In this document: in pieces, positions 34,423 through 40,904 of the stretch
Position numbering within the stretch: the stretch's first letter is position 1
How the letters are laid out: the number at the start of each line of letters is the position of its first letter
NCBI RefSeq assembly: GCF_001425755.1
Contig: NZ_LMDH01000001.1
Location: 3,833,351 to 3,874,254 of the forward strand
Direction: 5' to 3'
Origin: Aeromicrobium sp. Root344
GTDB taxonomy: Bacteria; Actinomycetota; Actinomycetes; Propionibacteriales; Nocardioidaceae
Length of the DNA: 40,904 nt
Made by a program: the position numbers and the translations under genes
The notes under the pieces: generated by a model
The model's input: only the letters and a program-made list of their open reading frames with translations
The model's database searches: none
Told to the model about the DNA's origin: nothing

Positions 34423-34977
34423 TCAGGCCTTGGCCTCGTCAGAAGGCGCAGCGTCGGCGGGTGCCTCGTCAGCCTTGGGCTCTTCAGCCTTGGCCTCATC
34501 GGCAGGTGCCTCGTCAGCCTTGGGCTCTTCAGCCTTGGGCTCCTCAGCCTTGGCCTCTTCGGCGGGCGCCTCGTCAGCCTTGGGCTCCTCAGCCTTGGCG
34601 GCAGCCTTCTTGGCAGCGGCGGCCTTCTTGGTCGTCGCGTCGGCCTTGGGCTCGTTGTGGAGGTCCTTGAGCGCTTCCTGGAAGATGTCTTCCTTGCTGC
34701 GCTTCTCCTCGGCGAACTTCATGGTGTTCTTGCCACCGATGTCGCCGGTGATCTTGAGCAGCGCGGCGACGGCCTCGGTCGGCTGGGCGCCGACGCCGAG
34801 CCAGTACTGGGCGCGCTCGCCGTCGACCTTGATGATCGACGGGTCGGCCTTGGGGTTGTAGGTGCCGATCTCCTCGATGACGCGTCCGTCACGCTTGGTG
34901 CGCGAGTCGGCGACGACGATGCGGTAGAACGGCGTACGAATCTTGCCCATACGCTTCAGGCGAATCTTGACTGCCAC
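34423..34977 (-). CDS. rpsP: 30S ribosomal protein S16 with long acidic repeat tail
   Basis: The first ~85 residues are normal S16 ([48 protein letters not shown]). About 95 more residues follow: a Lys/Ala stretch ([12 protein letters not shown]) and then [14 protein letters not shown] repeats, strongly acidic at the end. Total is 184 residues against 80-150 usually. The GTG start has GAGGAG upstream. It is the first gene of the rpsP-KH-rimM-trmD run. Confidence 0.95.
   Translation of the reverse strand: MAVKIRLKRMGKIRTPFYRIVVADSRTKRDGRVIEEIGTYNPKADPSIIKVDGERAQYWLGVGAQPTEAVAALLKITGDIGGKNTMKFAEEKRSKEDIFQEALKDLHNEPKADATTKKAAAAKKAAAKAEEPKADEAPAEEAKAEEPKAEEPKADEAPADEAKAEEPKADEAPADAAPSDEAKA
34460..34538. 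repeat. 34-bp direct repeat in the rpsP tail
   Basis: Positions 34460-34493 and 34505-34538 are identical over 34 bases with a 45-base period, and a third diverged copy begins near 34567. They code on the minus strand for [16 protein letters not shown] units of the S16 extension. This is tandem expansion within a gene. Confidence 0.85.
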
Positions 34978-35108
34978 GAGTGTGGTGTCTCCTCAGATGT
35001 GTGTATGTGGTGACCTGCCGGTGCCGCGTGGGGACACGGCCGACGAAATCGGTGAGCCGGGCGGCACGAAGATGAGAGGGTCTCCACGCGTACCGGACGC
35101 AAGGGGTC

Positions 35109-35138
35109 ATTCTGCCAGAACACCGGCCGTGCCTCCAA
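35109..35138 (-). promoter_or_regulatory. Candidate rpsP promoter
   Basis: On the minus strand TTGGAG (35133-35138) and CAGAAT (35109-35114) are 18 bases apart, with GGCAGAATG resembling many actinobacterial housekeeping -10 regions. Transcription would start near 35102, leaving a leader of about 125 bases. The rest of the 34978-35168 gap shows no gene. Confidence 0.4.
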
Positions 35139-35168
35139 TTCGGCCGCGCCCCCTCAGGCGCGTGCAGG

Positions 35169-35939
35169 TCAGAACTCGCCGTGCCTGCCCTCGCCACCGG
35201 CGAAGCGCGCCGCTCCGCCCGCACCTTCCAGCTGCACGATGGGTACGCCGTTCGCACCCTCCGAACGCAGCGCGGCATCGAGCGGGAGGTCCCACTGGCG
35301 GTAGGCAGAGGCCCGGTCCGCCTTCATGCACTCGGCCGGGAACGCGGCGATCTGCTCGGCGAGGTCGTGGGCGACGGTGAGCGAGTCCCCCACCGGCACG
35401 ACCCGGTTGGCCAGCCCCATCTGCAGCGCCTCGTGCGCGCCGACCGGCCGGCCCGTGAGGATCATGTCGAGCGCGCGGCCCTGGCCGACGATGCGCGGCA
35501 GGCGCACGGTGCCGCCGTCGATCAAGGGGACGCCCCATCGGCGGCAGAATACGCCGAAGATCGCGTCCTCCTCGACGACGCGCAGGTCGGCCAGCAGCGC
35601 CAGCTCCAGGCCGCCGGCGACGGCGTGCCCGGACACCGCCGCGATGACCGGTTTGGTCAGCTCCATGCGGCTCGGTCCCATCGGGCCGGAGCCCAGGCCT
35701 TCAGGGTCCAGCTCGTTGCGGCGCTCGGGGTCCTCGACCGCCGAGAGGTCGGCGCCGGAACAGAACGTCCCACCGGCACCAGTCAGCACCGCGACCGCGA
35801 GGGACTCGTCCTCCTCGAACTGCTGGAACGCCTCGCGGAGCTCGGCGGCCATCGGACCGTCCACGGCGTTGCGCACCTCGGGGCGGTCCATCGTGATGGT
35901 GCAGATGTTCTCGTCGATGTCATACCGAACGTGATCCAT
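35169..35939 (-). CDS. Crotonase/enoyl-CoA hydratase family protein
   Basis: This 256-residue crotonase has the oxyanion-hole segments GGTFCSGADLSAV and GHAVAGGLELALLADLRV. The region usually carrying the first catalytic Glu reads FGVFCRRWGVPLIDGG, a subfamily pattern in which the Glu is missing, so the precise reaction is unclear. The ATG at 35939 is divergent from the membrane protein/winged-helix pair. It resembles the crotonase at 11890-12609 only at family level. Confidence 0.88.
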   Translation of the reverse strand: MDHVRYDIDENICTITMDRPEVRNAVDGPMAAELREAFQQFEEDESLAVAVLTGAGGTFCSGADLSAVEDPERRNELDPEGLGSGPMGPSRMELTKPVIAAVSGHAVAGGLELALLADLRVVEEDAIFGVFCRRWGVPLIDGGTVRLPRIVGQGRALDMILTGRPVGAHEALQMGLANRVVPVGDSLTVAHDLAEQIAAFPAECMKADRASAYRQWDLPLDAALRSEGANGVPIVQLEGAGGAARFAGGEGRHGEF

Positions 35940-35980
35940 GGACTCATTCTTGCGGACGGCCGCAGGGCGTTCGGAACCTG

Positions 35981-36029
35981 TTGACTTTCCTGGTAGGAAA
36001 CCGTAGCCTCACTTTCCTACTGGGAAAGT
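35981..36029 (+). promoter_or_regulatory. Strong sigma70-type promoter with two operator palindromes
   Basis: TTGACT (35981-35986) and TAGCCT (36004-36009) are spaced exactly 17 bases. TTTCCT-GGT-AGGAAA (35986-36000) fills the spacer, and ACTTTCC-N5-GGAAAGT (36011-36029) covers the expected start site. Both palindromes share TTTCC/GGAAA half-sites with centres 27 bases apart. A repressor bound here would block RNA polymerase; the winged-helix protein encoded at 36516 is the obvious candidate. Confidence 0.7.
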
Positions 36030-36045
36030 CGAAGGAGTGACGGAC

Positions 36046-36519
36046 ATGGACGACATCAGCGCCGAGGACGCTCGACAGGCACTGCGTGCGGTCGACGAGG
36101 AGCGCAGGCACGTGATCGCCGAGATCGACCTACCGCGCTGGTACTGGTGGGGCCTCGCGGCCGCATGGGTGCTGCTGGGCATGGCAGCCGACCTCGGGAA
36201 CGTCTGGTTGACCTCCGGCTCGACTCTGGTCTTCGGCGCCGCACATGCCGCAGTGGCGCAGCACGTCTTCTCGGGGCGGCACAAGTCGAGCCGGCTGAGC
36301 GTTCGGGCCAGCGTCGCCGGCCGACACATCCCGGCGATCCTCTTCGGCTGCCTGCTCCTCCTGACACTCGCGACCATCGCCGTCGGATTCGCGGTCGATG
36401 CTGACGGCGCCGAGCACGCGTCGACGATCGCCGCGGGGTTCGCGGCGACCGCCATTCTCTGCGGCGGGCCCACGCTGATGGCCGCGATCCGTCGCCGGGT
36501 CGCGCGGAACGCTGCATGA
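36046..36519 (+). CDS. Small membrane protein coupled to a winged-helix regulator
   Basis: This 157-residue protein has four hydrophobic segments, beginning at WYWWGLAAAWVLLGMAADLG; the loops carry HKSSRLSVRAS and the C-terminus is Arg-rich (IRRRVARNAA). The ATG at 36046 has GAAGGAG eight bases upstream; the GTG at 36037 is too close to that site. No domain is recognised. It is cotranscribed with and overlaps (ATGA) the regulator gene, a pairing also seen for other DUF-type membrane proteins with HTH partners. Confidence 0.8.
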   Translation: MDDISAEDARQALRAVDEERRHVIAEIDLPRWYWWGLAAAWVLLGMAADLGNVWLTSGSTLVFGAAHAAVAQHVFSGRHKSSRLSVRASVAGRHIPAILFGCLLLLTLATIAVGFAVDADGAEHASTIAAGFAATAILCGGPTLMAAIRRRVARNAA

Positions 36520-36815
36520 CCGCTGCACCGCGGTTCGACGAGCTGATCCACCCGAGCACCCGGCTGTCGATCGTCGCGCTGCTGGCTTCGGCTGACTGGA
36601 TCGACTTCGCGTTCGTCCGCGATCGTCTGGGGCTGTCCGACTCTGCCCTCTCGAAGCAGTTCGCGACGCTCGAGGGTGCGGGCTACCTCAGCATCGAACG
36701 GCCCGTCGAGGACCGGCGCCGACGGGTGCGCGTACGCCTCACTCCTGCGGGTCGCACGGCGTTCGAGGGGCATGTTGCGGCACTTCGTGCGGTCATCGAC
36801 GTCGAGACGCCCTAG
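36516..36815 (+). CDS. Winged-helix (MarR/HTH_34-like) transcriptional regulator
   Basis: This 99-residue protein is almost entirely a winged helix: LIHPSTRLSIVALLASADW, FVRDRLGLSDSALSKQFATL, then EDRRRRVRVRLTPAGRTAFE as wing. This matches the small HTH_34/MarR-like family. It has no ligand domain. The operator-like palindromes at the promoter suggest autorepression of this two-gene operon. Its TAG stop and that of the convergent hydroxylase share CTAG at 36812-36815. Confidence 0.9.
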   Translation: MTAAPRFDELIHPSTRLSIVALLASADWIDFAFVRDRLGLSDSALSKQFATLEGAGYLSIERPVEDRRRRVRVRLTPAGRTAFEGHVAALRAVIDVETP

Positions 36816-37699
36816 TCGCGCGGCGCCCAGCCCGGCGGACCGAAGACGTACCCGAGCCGGTCGCGCCAGCGCGGTGACTGCCTGACGTCGTGCCAGATCT
36901 TGACGTACTCGCCGTACTGCAGGGTCCAGACGTTGTAGGTGCCTACAGGGTAGGTCAGCCCGTACGTCGGGCGGTGCAGCTCGGCCTGGAACGACCTGAA
37001 CAGGCGGTCCCAGACGATGAGGATGCCGCCGTAGTTGCGGTCGAGGTAGATCGGGTCCGAGCCGTGGTGCACGCGGTGGTGCGACGGCGTGTTGAACACG
37101 GCTTCCCACCAGCGCGGGAGGCGGTCGATCCGCTCGGTGTGCAGGTGGAACTGCCAGATCAGGTTGATCGAGAACGTGAAGTAGATCATCCACGGCGGTA
37201 CTCCCAACAGCGGCAGCGGCAGCCAGATGAGCACCTCGAACCACTGGTTCCACTTCTGTCGCAGTGCCGTCGAGAAGTTGAAGTAGACACTCGAGTGGTG
37301 GGCCTGGTGGCCGGCCCAGCCGAGGCGTACGCGGTGCGAGAAGCGGTGGTAGGTGTACCAGAGCAGGTCTACGCCGAGCAGCACGCCGACCCACGTCCAC
37401 GGGTTGCTGGCCGGCAGGTGCCAAGGGGCCAGGTGCACGTAGATGACGGTGTAGAGCAGGAACGCCGCGGTGCGGAAGATCGCCGAGAACGCGATCGAGC
37501 CGACGAACATCGTCAGGCTCGTCCGGGTGTCCTCCTTGAGGTAGCCCATCCCCCGGCGTTCGGCGTCCCGCTCCGCGGCCGCCCGATCCTCGCGGTCCTC
37601 GCGACCCACGGCGGCCATCTCGATGACCATGAACAGCAGGAAGAACGGCACGGCGGCGCCCGCCGGGTCGTTCAGGTTGTGCGAAAACGCCTCCCACAT
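36812..37699 (-). CDS. Sterol desaturase/fatty acid hydroxylase family membrane protein
   Basis: This 295-residue integral membrane di-iron enzyme has the histidine clusters HRFSH, HQAHHSS and HHRVHHG, which ligate two irons. A C-terminal NYGGILIVWDRLFRSF is typical of the C-5 desaturase/hydroxylase family. It would hydroxylate or desaturate a lipid; substrate unknown. The start is the ATG at 37699 (MWEAFSHNLN); the frame stays open far upstream but without homology and over another gene. Confidence 0.9.
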   Translation of the reverse strand: MWEAFSHNLNDPAGAAVPFFLLFMVIEMAAVGREDREDRAAAERDAERRGMGYLKEDTRTSLTMFVGSIAFSAIFRTAAFLLYTVIYVHLAPWHLPASNPWTWVGVLLGVDLLWYTYHRFSHRVRLGWAGHQAHHSSVYFNFSTALRQKWNQWFEVLIWLPLPLLGVPPWMIYFTFSINLIWQFHLHTERIDRLPRWWEAVFNTPSHHRVHHGSDPIYLDRNYGGILIVWDRLFRSFQAELHRPTYGLTYPVGTYNVWTLQYGEYVKIWHDVRQSPRWRDRLGYVFGPPGWAPRD

Positions 37700-37789
37700 C
37701 CGGCCATGGTCGCACGAAGGGCATTCCCCGGACACGCGTTTCGATCCGCGATAGCCTGTCGCGACATCGGCGTGCCTGAGGAGCTTTCC

Positions 37790-38512
37790 ATGACCGAGCA
37801 GGACCCGCCCGGACCGCCACCGCCAGCGGCTGGGCAGCCGCTGGCGCCCGCGTTCCCCGCCTACCCTGCCTACGGCCCCCAGGACCCGTGGCGCAGGATG
37901 CCGCCGCCCTCCAGGACCAAAGCCGGGTGGGCCCTGGGGCTTGCGTGCTTCCCCGGGCTCATCACGTGGATCATCTCGCTGATCCTGGCCATCCAGGTCA
38001 TCAGCGACTCGAAGCACCGTCCCGGAAACGGCAAGGGCATGGCGATCGCCGCGCTCATCATCATGCCGGTCTGGATCGGCGCGATCATCCTGCTCGTCGT
38101 GGTCGGCTCGCTGAACGACGCTGACCGCGACACCGCCGGCGCCGTGACCCACGGTGGCGAGGTCGCCAGCACCGACGTGCGCCTGGGTGACTGCACGGCG
38201 GACAACCTGGGCGAGAAGACCTATTTCACGGTGGACGTCACGCGTTGCTCGTCGCTGCACTTCTTCGAGGCGTACGCCGAGTTCGACCTGGATGCCGGCG
38301 ACTTCCCCGGACTCGCGGAGGTCGGCCGGCTCGCCGACACAGGCTGTGCCGCGCGGTTCGAGTCCTTCGTCGGCAAGCCGTACGCCCGATCGAAGCTCGA
38401 GGTCCTGTTCCTGCATCCGGTGGAGTCGTCGTGGAGCCGTGATCGCACCGTGACGTGCCTCGTGTCCACCGGGTCACGCAGCACCGGGACGCTTGAAGGG
38501 TCGAAGCGCTGA
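37790..38512 (+). CDS. DUF4190 / septum-formation family membrane protein
   Basis: This 240-residue protein has a Pro-rich cytosolic N-terminus and two membrane segments separated by a basic loop (SKHRPGNGKG) in DUF4190 style. An extracellular domain follows with Cys residues in RLGDCTAD, VTRCSSLHFFEAYAEFDLD and TGCAARFESFVGKPY, matching the actinobacterial septum-formation domain. GAGGAG lies before the ATG, and a -10-like TAGCCT (37752-37757) sits upstream. A role in the cell envelope or division is suggested by family only. Confidence 0.85.
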   Translation: MTEQDPPGPPPPAAGQPLAPAFPAYPAYGPQDPWRRMPPPSRTKAGWALGLACFPGLITWIISLILAIQVISDSKHRPGNGKGMAIAALIIMPVWIGAIILLVVVGSLNDADRDTAGAVTHGGEVASTDVRLGDCTADNLGEKTYFTVDVTRCSSLHFFEAYAEFDLDAGDFPGLAEVGRLADTGCAARFESFVGKPYARSKLEVLFLHPVESSWSRDRTVTCLVSTGSRSTGTLEGSKR

Positions 38513-38530
38513 CGGTCGTATGCTCGCGAC

Positions 38531-38887
38531 ATGTCTGACGTGACGATCCTGCACAACTCGGCCTGCTCGACCTCCCGCCACGCCCTCGACGAGGCATCGG
38601 TCGCCGGCATCGACCTCGACGTCGTGCAGTACCTCAAGAAGCCGCTCGACCGCGCAGCCCTGATCGACCTCATGGGCAAGCTCGAGGACCCGCCGGCAGA
38701 TCTCGTGCGCAAGGATCCGTTCTTCAGGGCGCAGGGCCTGGACGCCGACGACTACACGACTCCCGAGGCCGTTGCCGACCTGCTGGTCGAGCACCCGCGT
38801 CTGATGCAGCGGCCCGTGCTCGTGCGCCGAGACCGCGCGATCATCGGACGGCCGAAGGATCGCGTCGCAGCCTTCCTGGCCGGCTGA
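38531..38887 (+). CDS. ArsC-family (glutaredoxin-like) reductase
   Basis: This 118-residue protein of the ArsC/Spx thioredoxin-like family has catalytic Cys12 in LHNSACSTSRHAL. Downstream come YLKKPLDRAAL, LVRKDPFF and RPVLVRRDRAIIGRPKDRV, which hold the basic residues that bind arsenate in glutaredoxin-coupled reductases. No ars transporter or ArsR is nearby, so arsenate detoxification is not certain; YffB-like proteins have the same fold. It ends six bases from the convergent ABC exporter stop. Confidence 0.85.
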   Translation: MSDVTILHNSACSTSRHALDEASVAGIDLDVVQYLKKPLDRAALIDLMGKLEDPPADLVRKDPFFRAQGLDADDYTTPEAVADLLVEHPRLMQRPVLVRRDRAIIGRPKDRVAAFLAG

Positions 38888-38893
38888 GGTCCC

Positions 38894-40834
38894 TCATTCG
38901 GCGGCGCCGATCGCCGGTCCTCCCACCGGGGCGGCGAACTGGGCCGAGTAGAGCCGCTCGTAGGCTCCCCCGGCGGCACGCAGCGAGTCGTGGTTGCCCT
39001 GCTCGACGATGTGGCCGTCCTCCATCACCACGATGTGGTCGGCGTCGCGGATCGTCGACAGTCGGTGGGCGATGACGAACGACGTGCGACCGGAGCGCAG
39101 CTGCTCCATGGCACCCTGCACCAGCGACTCGGTGCGGGTGTCGACCGAGCTCGTGGCCTCGTCGAGCACCAGGATCGCGGGATCGGCGAGGAAGGCGCGG
39201 GCGATCGTCAGCAGCTGCCGCTGGCCGGCACTGACGTTGGTGCCCTCGTCCTCGATCACGGTGTCGTAGCCGTCAGGCAGTGTGCGGACGAAGTGGTCGA
39301 CGTACGCCGCCTCGGCCGCCGCGATGATCTGCTCCTCCGACGCGCGATGGGCACCGTAGGCAATGTTGTCGCGGATCGTGCCCTTGAACAGCCAGGTGTC
39401 CTGCAGGACGACGCCGAAGTTCTCGCGCAGCGGACCGCGGTCCATGCGCGCGATGTCGACGCCGTCGAGCGTGATGCGCCCACCCTGGATGTCGTAGAAG
39501 CGCAGCACGAGGTTGGTCAGCGTCGTCTTGCCGGCGCCGGTCGGACCGACGATCGCGACGGTCTGGCCGGGCTCGGCGACGAGGTCGAGGTGCTCGATCA
39601 GCGGTTCGTCGGGCCTGTAGGAGAAGGACACGTCATCGAAGACGACTCGACCGCGCACGGGATCGGGGAACGGCGCGTCGGCCTCGTCGGGCCGCTCCTC
39701 CGGCTCGTCGAGCAGGGCGAACACCCGCTCCGCCGAGGCCACGCCCGACTGCAGCAGGTTGATCATCGACGCGACCTGCGTCAGCGGCTGCGTGAACTGC
39801 CGGGAGTACTGGATGAATGCCTGCACGTCGCCGATGCTCAGCGTGCCCGACGCGACCCGCAGACCGCCGATCACGGCGACGAGCACGTAGTTGATGTTGG
39901 ACACGAACATCATGACGGGCTGGATGACACCCGAGATGAACTGCGCCTTGAACGACGAGGCGAAGACCGCCTCGTTGCGGGTGTCGAACTCCTCGCGCGC
40001 CTCCTGCTGACGCCCGAACACCTTGACGACCTCGTGGCCCGTGAAGACCTCCTCGATGTGGCCGTTGAGGCGGCCTGTGCTCGCCCACTGCTTCATGAAC
40101 TCCGGCTGCGACCGCTTCGTGACGGCCTTGGTGATCGCGAACGCCAGCGGCAGGGTCAGCAGCGCGACGACCGACAGCAGCGGAGAGATGACGAGCATCA
40201 TGACGAGCGTGCCGATGACCATGAGGACCGAGGTCAGCAGCTGGCTCATGGTCTGCTGGAACGACTGACCGATGTTGTCGATGTCGTTGGTCGTGCGCGA
40301 CAGCACCTCGCCGCGATCCGTGCGGTCGAAGTAGGACAGCGGGAGCCGGTTGATCTTGGCCTCGACGTCGTCGCGCAGGCCGGCGACGGTCTTCTGGACG
40401 ACCGTCGTGGTGAGCACACCTTGGAACCACTGCAGCAGCGACGCCAGCACGTAGAGGACCAGCACCCCGGTCAGCACCCAGCCGAGGCTGTGGAAGTCGA
40501 TGCCGGCGCCGGGCTGGAGGTCGACGGAGGACACCAGGGAGGCGAGCTTGTCATTGCCGGCGTTGCGCAGCTGAGCGACGACCTCGGCCTTGGTCTGGCC
40601 CTCGGCGAACTGGCCGTTGAGGAAGCCGGTGAACACGATGTCGGTCGCGTGGCCCAGCACCTTGGGACCGATGACGGCCATCGACGTCGCGATGACGCCG
40701 AAGCCGACGACACCCCACACCATGGCGCGCTGGCGCAGCAACCGGTCGATCAGGCGGCGCAGCGAGCCCTTGAAGTCCTTGGCCCTCGCCGGCGGCATAC
40801 CCATGCCGGCAAGCGCCGGCCCGCGCCCGCTCAT
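38894..40834 (-). CDS. ABC-type multidrug/lipid exporter (half-transporter with fused ATPase)
   Basis: The 646-residue protein has a six-helix ABC transmembrane domain (first helix at AMVWGVVGFGVIATSMAVIG, with a large periplasmic insert QLRNAGNDKLASLVSSVDL). The C-terminal ATPase has Walker A GPTGAGKTT, signature VSAGQRQ (in place of LSGGQ), Walker B ILVLDEATSSVD and His switch IAHRLST. Proteins of this kind dimerise, often with a second half-transporter encoded just upstream. The ATG overlaps a stop in an upstream frame (ATGA). Substrate unknown. Confidence 0.93.
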   Translation of the reverse strand: MSGRGPALAGMGMPPARAKDFKGSLRRLIDRLLRQRAMVWGVVGFGVIATSMAVIGPKVLGHATDIVFTGFLNGQFAEGQTKAEVVAQLRNAGNDKLASLVSSVDLQPGAGIDFHSLGWVLTGVLVLYVLASLLQWFQGVLTTTVVQKTVAGLRDDVEAKINRLPLSYFDRTDRGEVLSRTTNDIDNIGQSFQQTMSQLLTSVLMVIGTLVMMLVISPLLSVVALLTLPLAFAITKAVTKRSQPEFMKQWASTGRLNGHIEEVFTGHEVVKVFGRQQEAREEFDTRNEAVFASSFKAQFISGVIQPVMMFVSNINYVLVAVIGGLRVASGTLSIGDVQAFIQYSRQFTQPLTQVASMINLLQSGVASAERVFALLDEPEERPDEADAPFPDPVRGRVVFDDVSFSYRPDEPLIEHLDLVAEPGQTVAIVGPTGAGKTTLTNLVLRFYDIQGGRITLDGVDIARMDRGPLRENFGVVLQDTWLFKGTIRDNIAYGAHRASEEQIIAAAEAAYVDHFVRTLPDGYDTVIEDEGTNVSAGQRQLLTIARAFLADPAILVLDEATSSVDTRTESLVQGAMEQLRSGRTSFVIAHRLSTIRDADHIVVMEDGHIVEQGNHDSLRAAGGAYERLYSAQFAAPVGGPAIGAAE

Positions 40835-40904
40835 GCCGCCACCTGCAAGAAGAGGGCAAGGATCGCAGGCGACGGCCTGAGCACCATTTCGGTTCGCTCG
40901 CTGC
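40831..40904 (-). CDS. Possible end of an upstream coupled gene (partial)
   Basis: A minus-strand frame open to the window edge ends in TGA overlapping the exporter's ATG (ATGA). Its visible end reads MVLRPSPAILALFLQVAA. It could be the C-terminus of a partner gene or an 18-residue leader peptide starting at its internal ATG. Too little is visible to choose. Confidence 0.25.
   Translation of the reverse strand, partial: SERTEMVLRPSPAILALFLQVAA

Noticed and set aside
37700..38416. N-terminal extension of the hydroxylase gene
   Set aside because: The extension lies antisense to the septum-formation gene, while the ATG at 37699 begins the homologous protein.
38531..38887. Part of an arsenic resistance operon
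   Set aside because: No ArsR, ArsB/Acr3 or second arsenic gene is adjacent, so only family membership is supported.

Overview
The window is GC-rich, densely packed DNA from a high-GC Gram-positive bacterium. An Lsr2-type nucleoid protein, a DUF2469 protein next to rnhB, a DUF4190/septum-formation protein, an ATP-grasp/alpha-E fusion protein, Tat-exported enzymes and frequent GTG starts with ATGA/GTGA overlaps all point to Actinomycetota. The gene content and order fit Nocardioidaceae (Aeromicrobium/Nocardioides-like); that placement is an inference, not proven. No rRNA, tRNA, CRISPR array, prophage or insertion sequence was seen.

Layout. (1) 1-1.8 kb: a truncated NarL-type two-component system. 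(2) 1.9-11.4 kb: an Lsr2-like protein, then a polyamine island. This holds an FAD amine oxidase, an aminobutyraldehyde-type dehydrogenase, a divergent class III aminotransferase, a complete spermidine/putrescine ABC transporter (binding protein, ATPase, two permeases) and a divergent Lrp/AsnC regulator. The two divergent intergenic regions share a promoter/operator block, which suggests that the Lrp protein controls uptake and catabolism as one regulon. (3) 11.4-14.5 kb: an AMP-binding fragment coupled to a crotonase, and a divergent Tat-exported metallophosphoesterase, with a consensus CRP/GlxR-type site between them.

(4) 14.5-35 kb is mostly the conserved translation/cell-division core, read leftward. 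Its transcription order is rpsP, KH protein, rimM, trmD, rplS, rnhB, DUF2469, (insert), yraN, comM, dprA, xerC, (convergent M23 peptidase), rpsB, tsf, pyrH, frr, cdsA, (insert), rlmN. Two accessory cassettes interrupt it. One is a lipoprotein/TetR/cupin group. The other is a three-gene module of a circularly permuted ATP-grasp fused to an alpha-E domain, a transglutaminase-like protein and a zinc-ribbon metallopeptidase. That module is the best candidate here for a poorly characterised peptide-synthesis or protein-modification system. lepB, often found between rplS and rnhB, is absent.

(5) 35-40.9 kb: a second crotonase; a small membrane protein with a winged-helix regulator behind a strong promoter carrying two operator-like palindromes; a sterol desaturase/fatty acid hydroxylase family protein; a septum-formation family membrane protein; an ArsC-like protein; and an ABC exporter.

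Structural themes: long nested palindromes lie between three convergent gene pairs, while two other convergent pairs end on a shared CTAG. S2 and S16 carry long low-complexity C-terminal tails, the S2 tail encoded partly by a perfect 50-bp DNA duplication.
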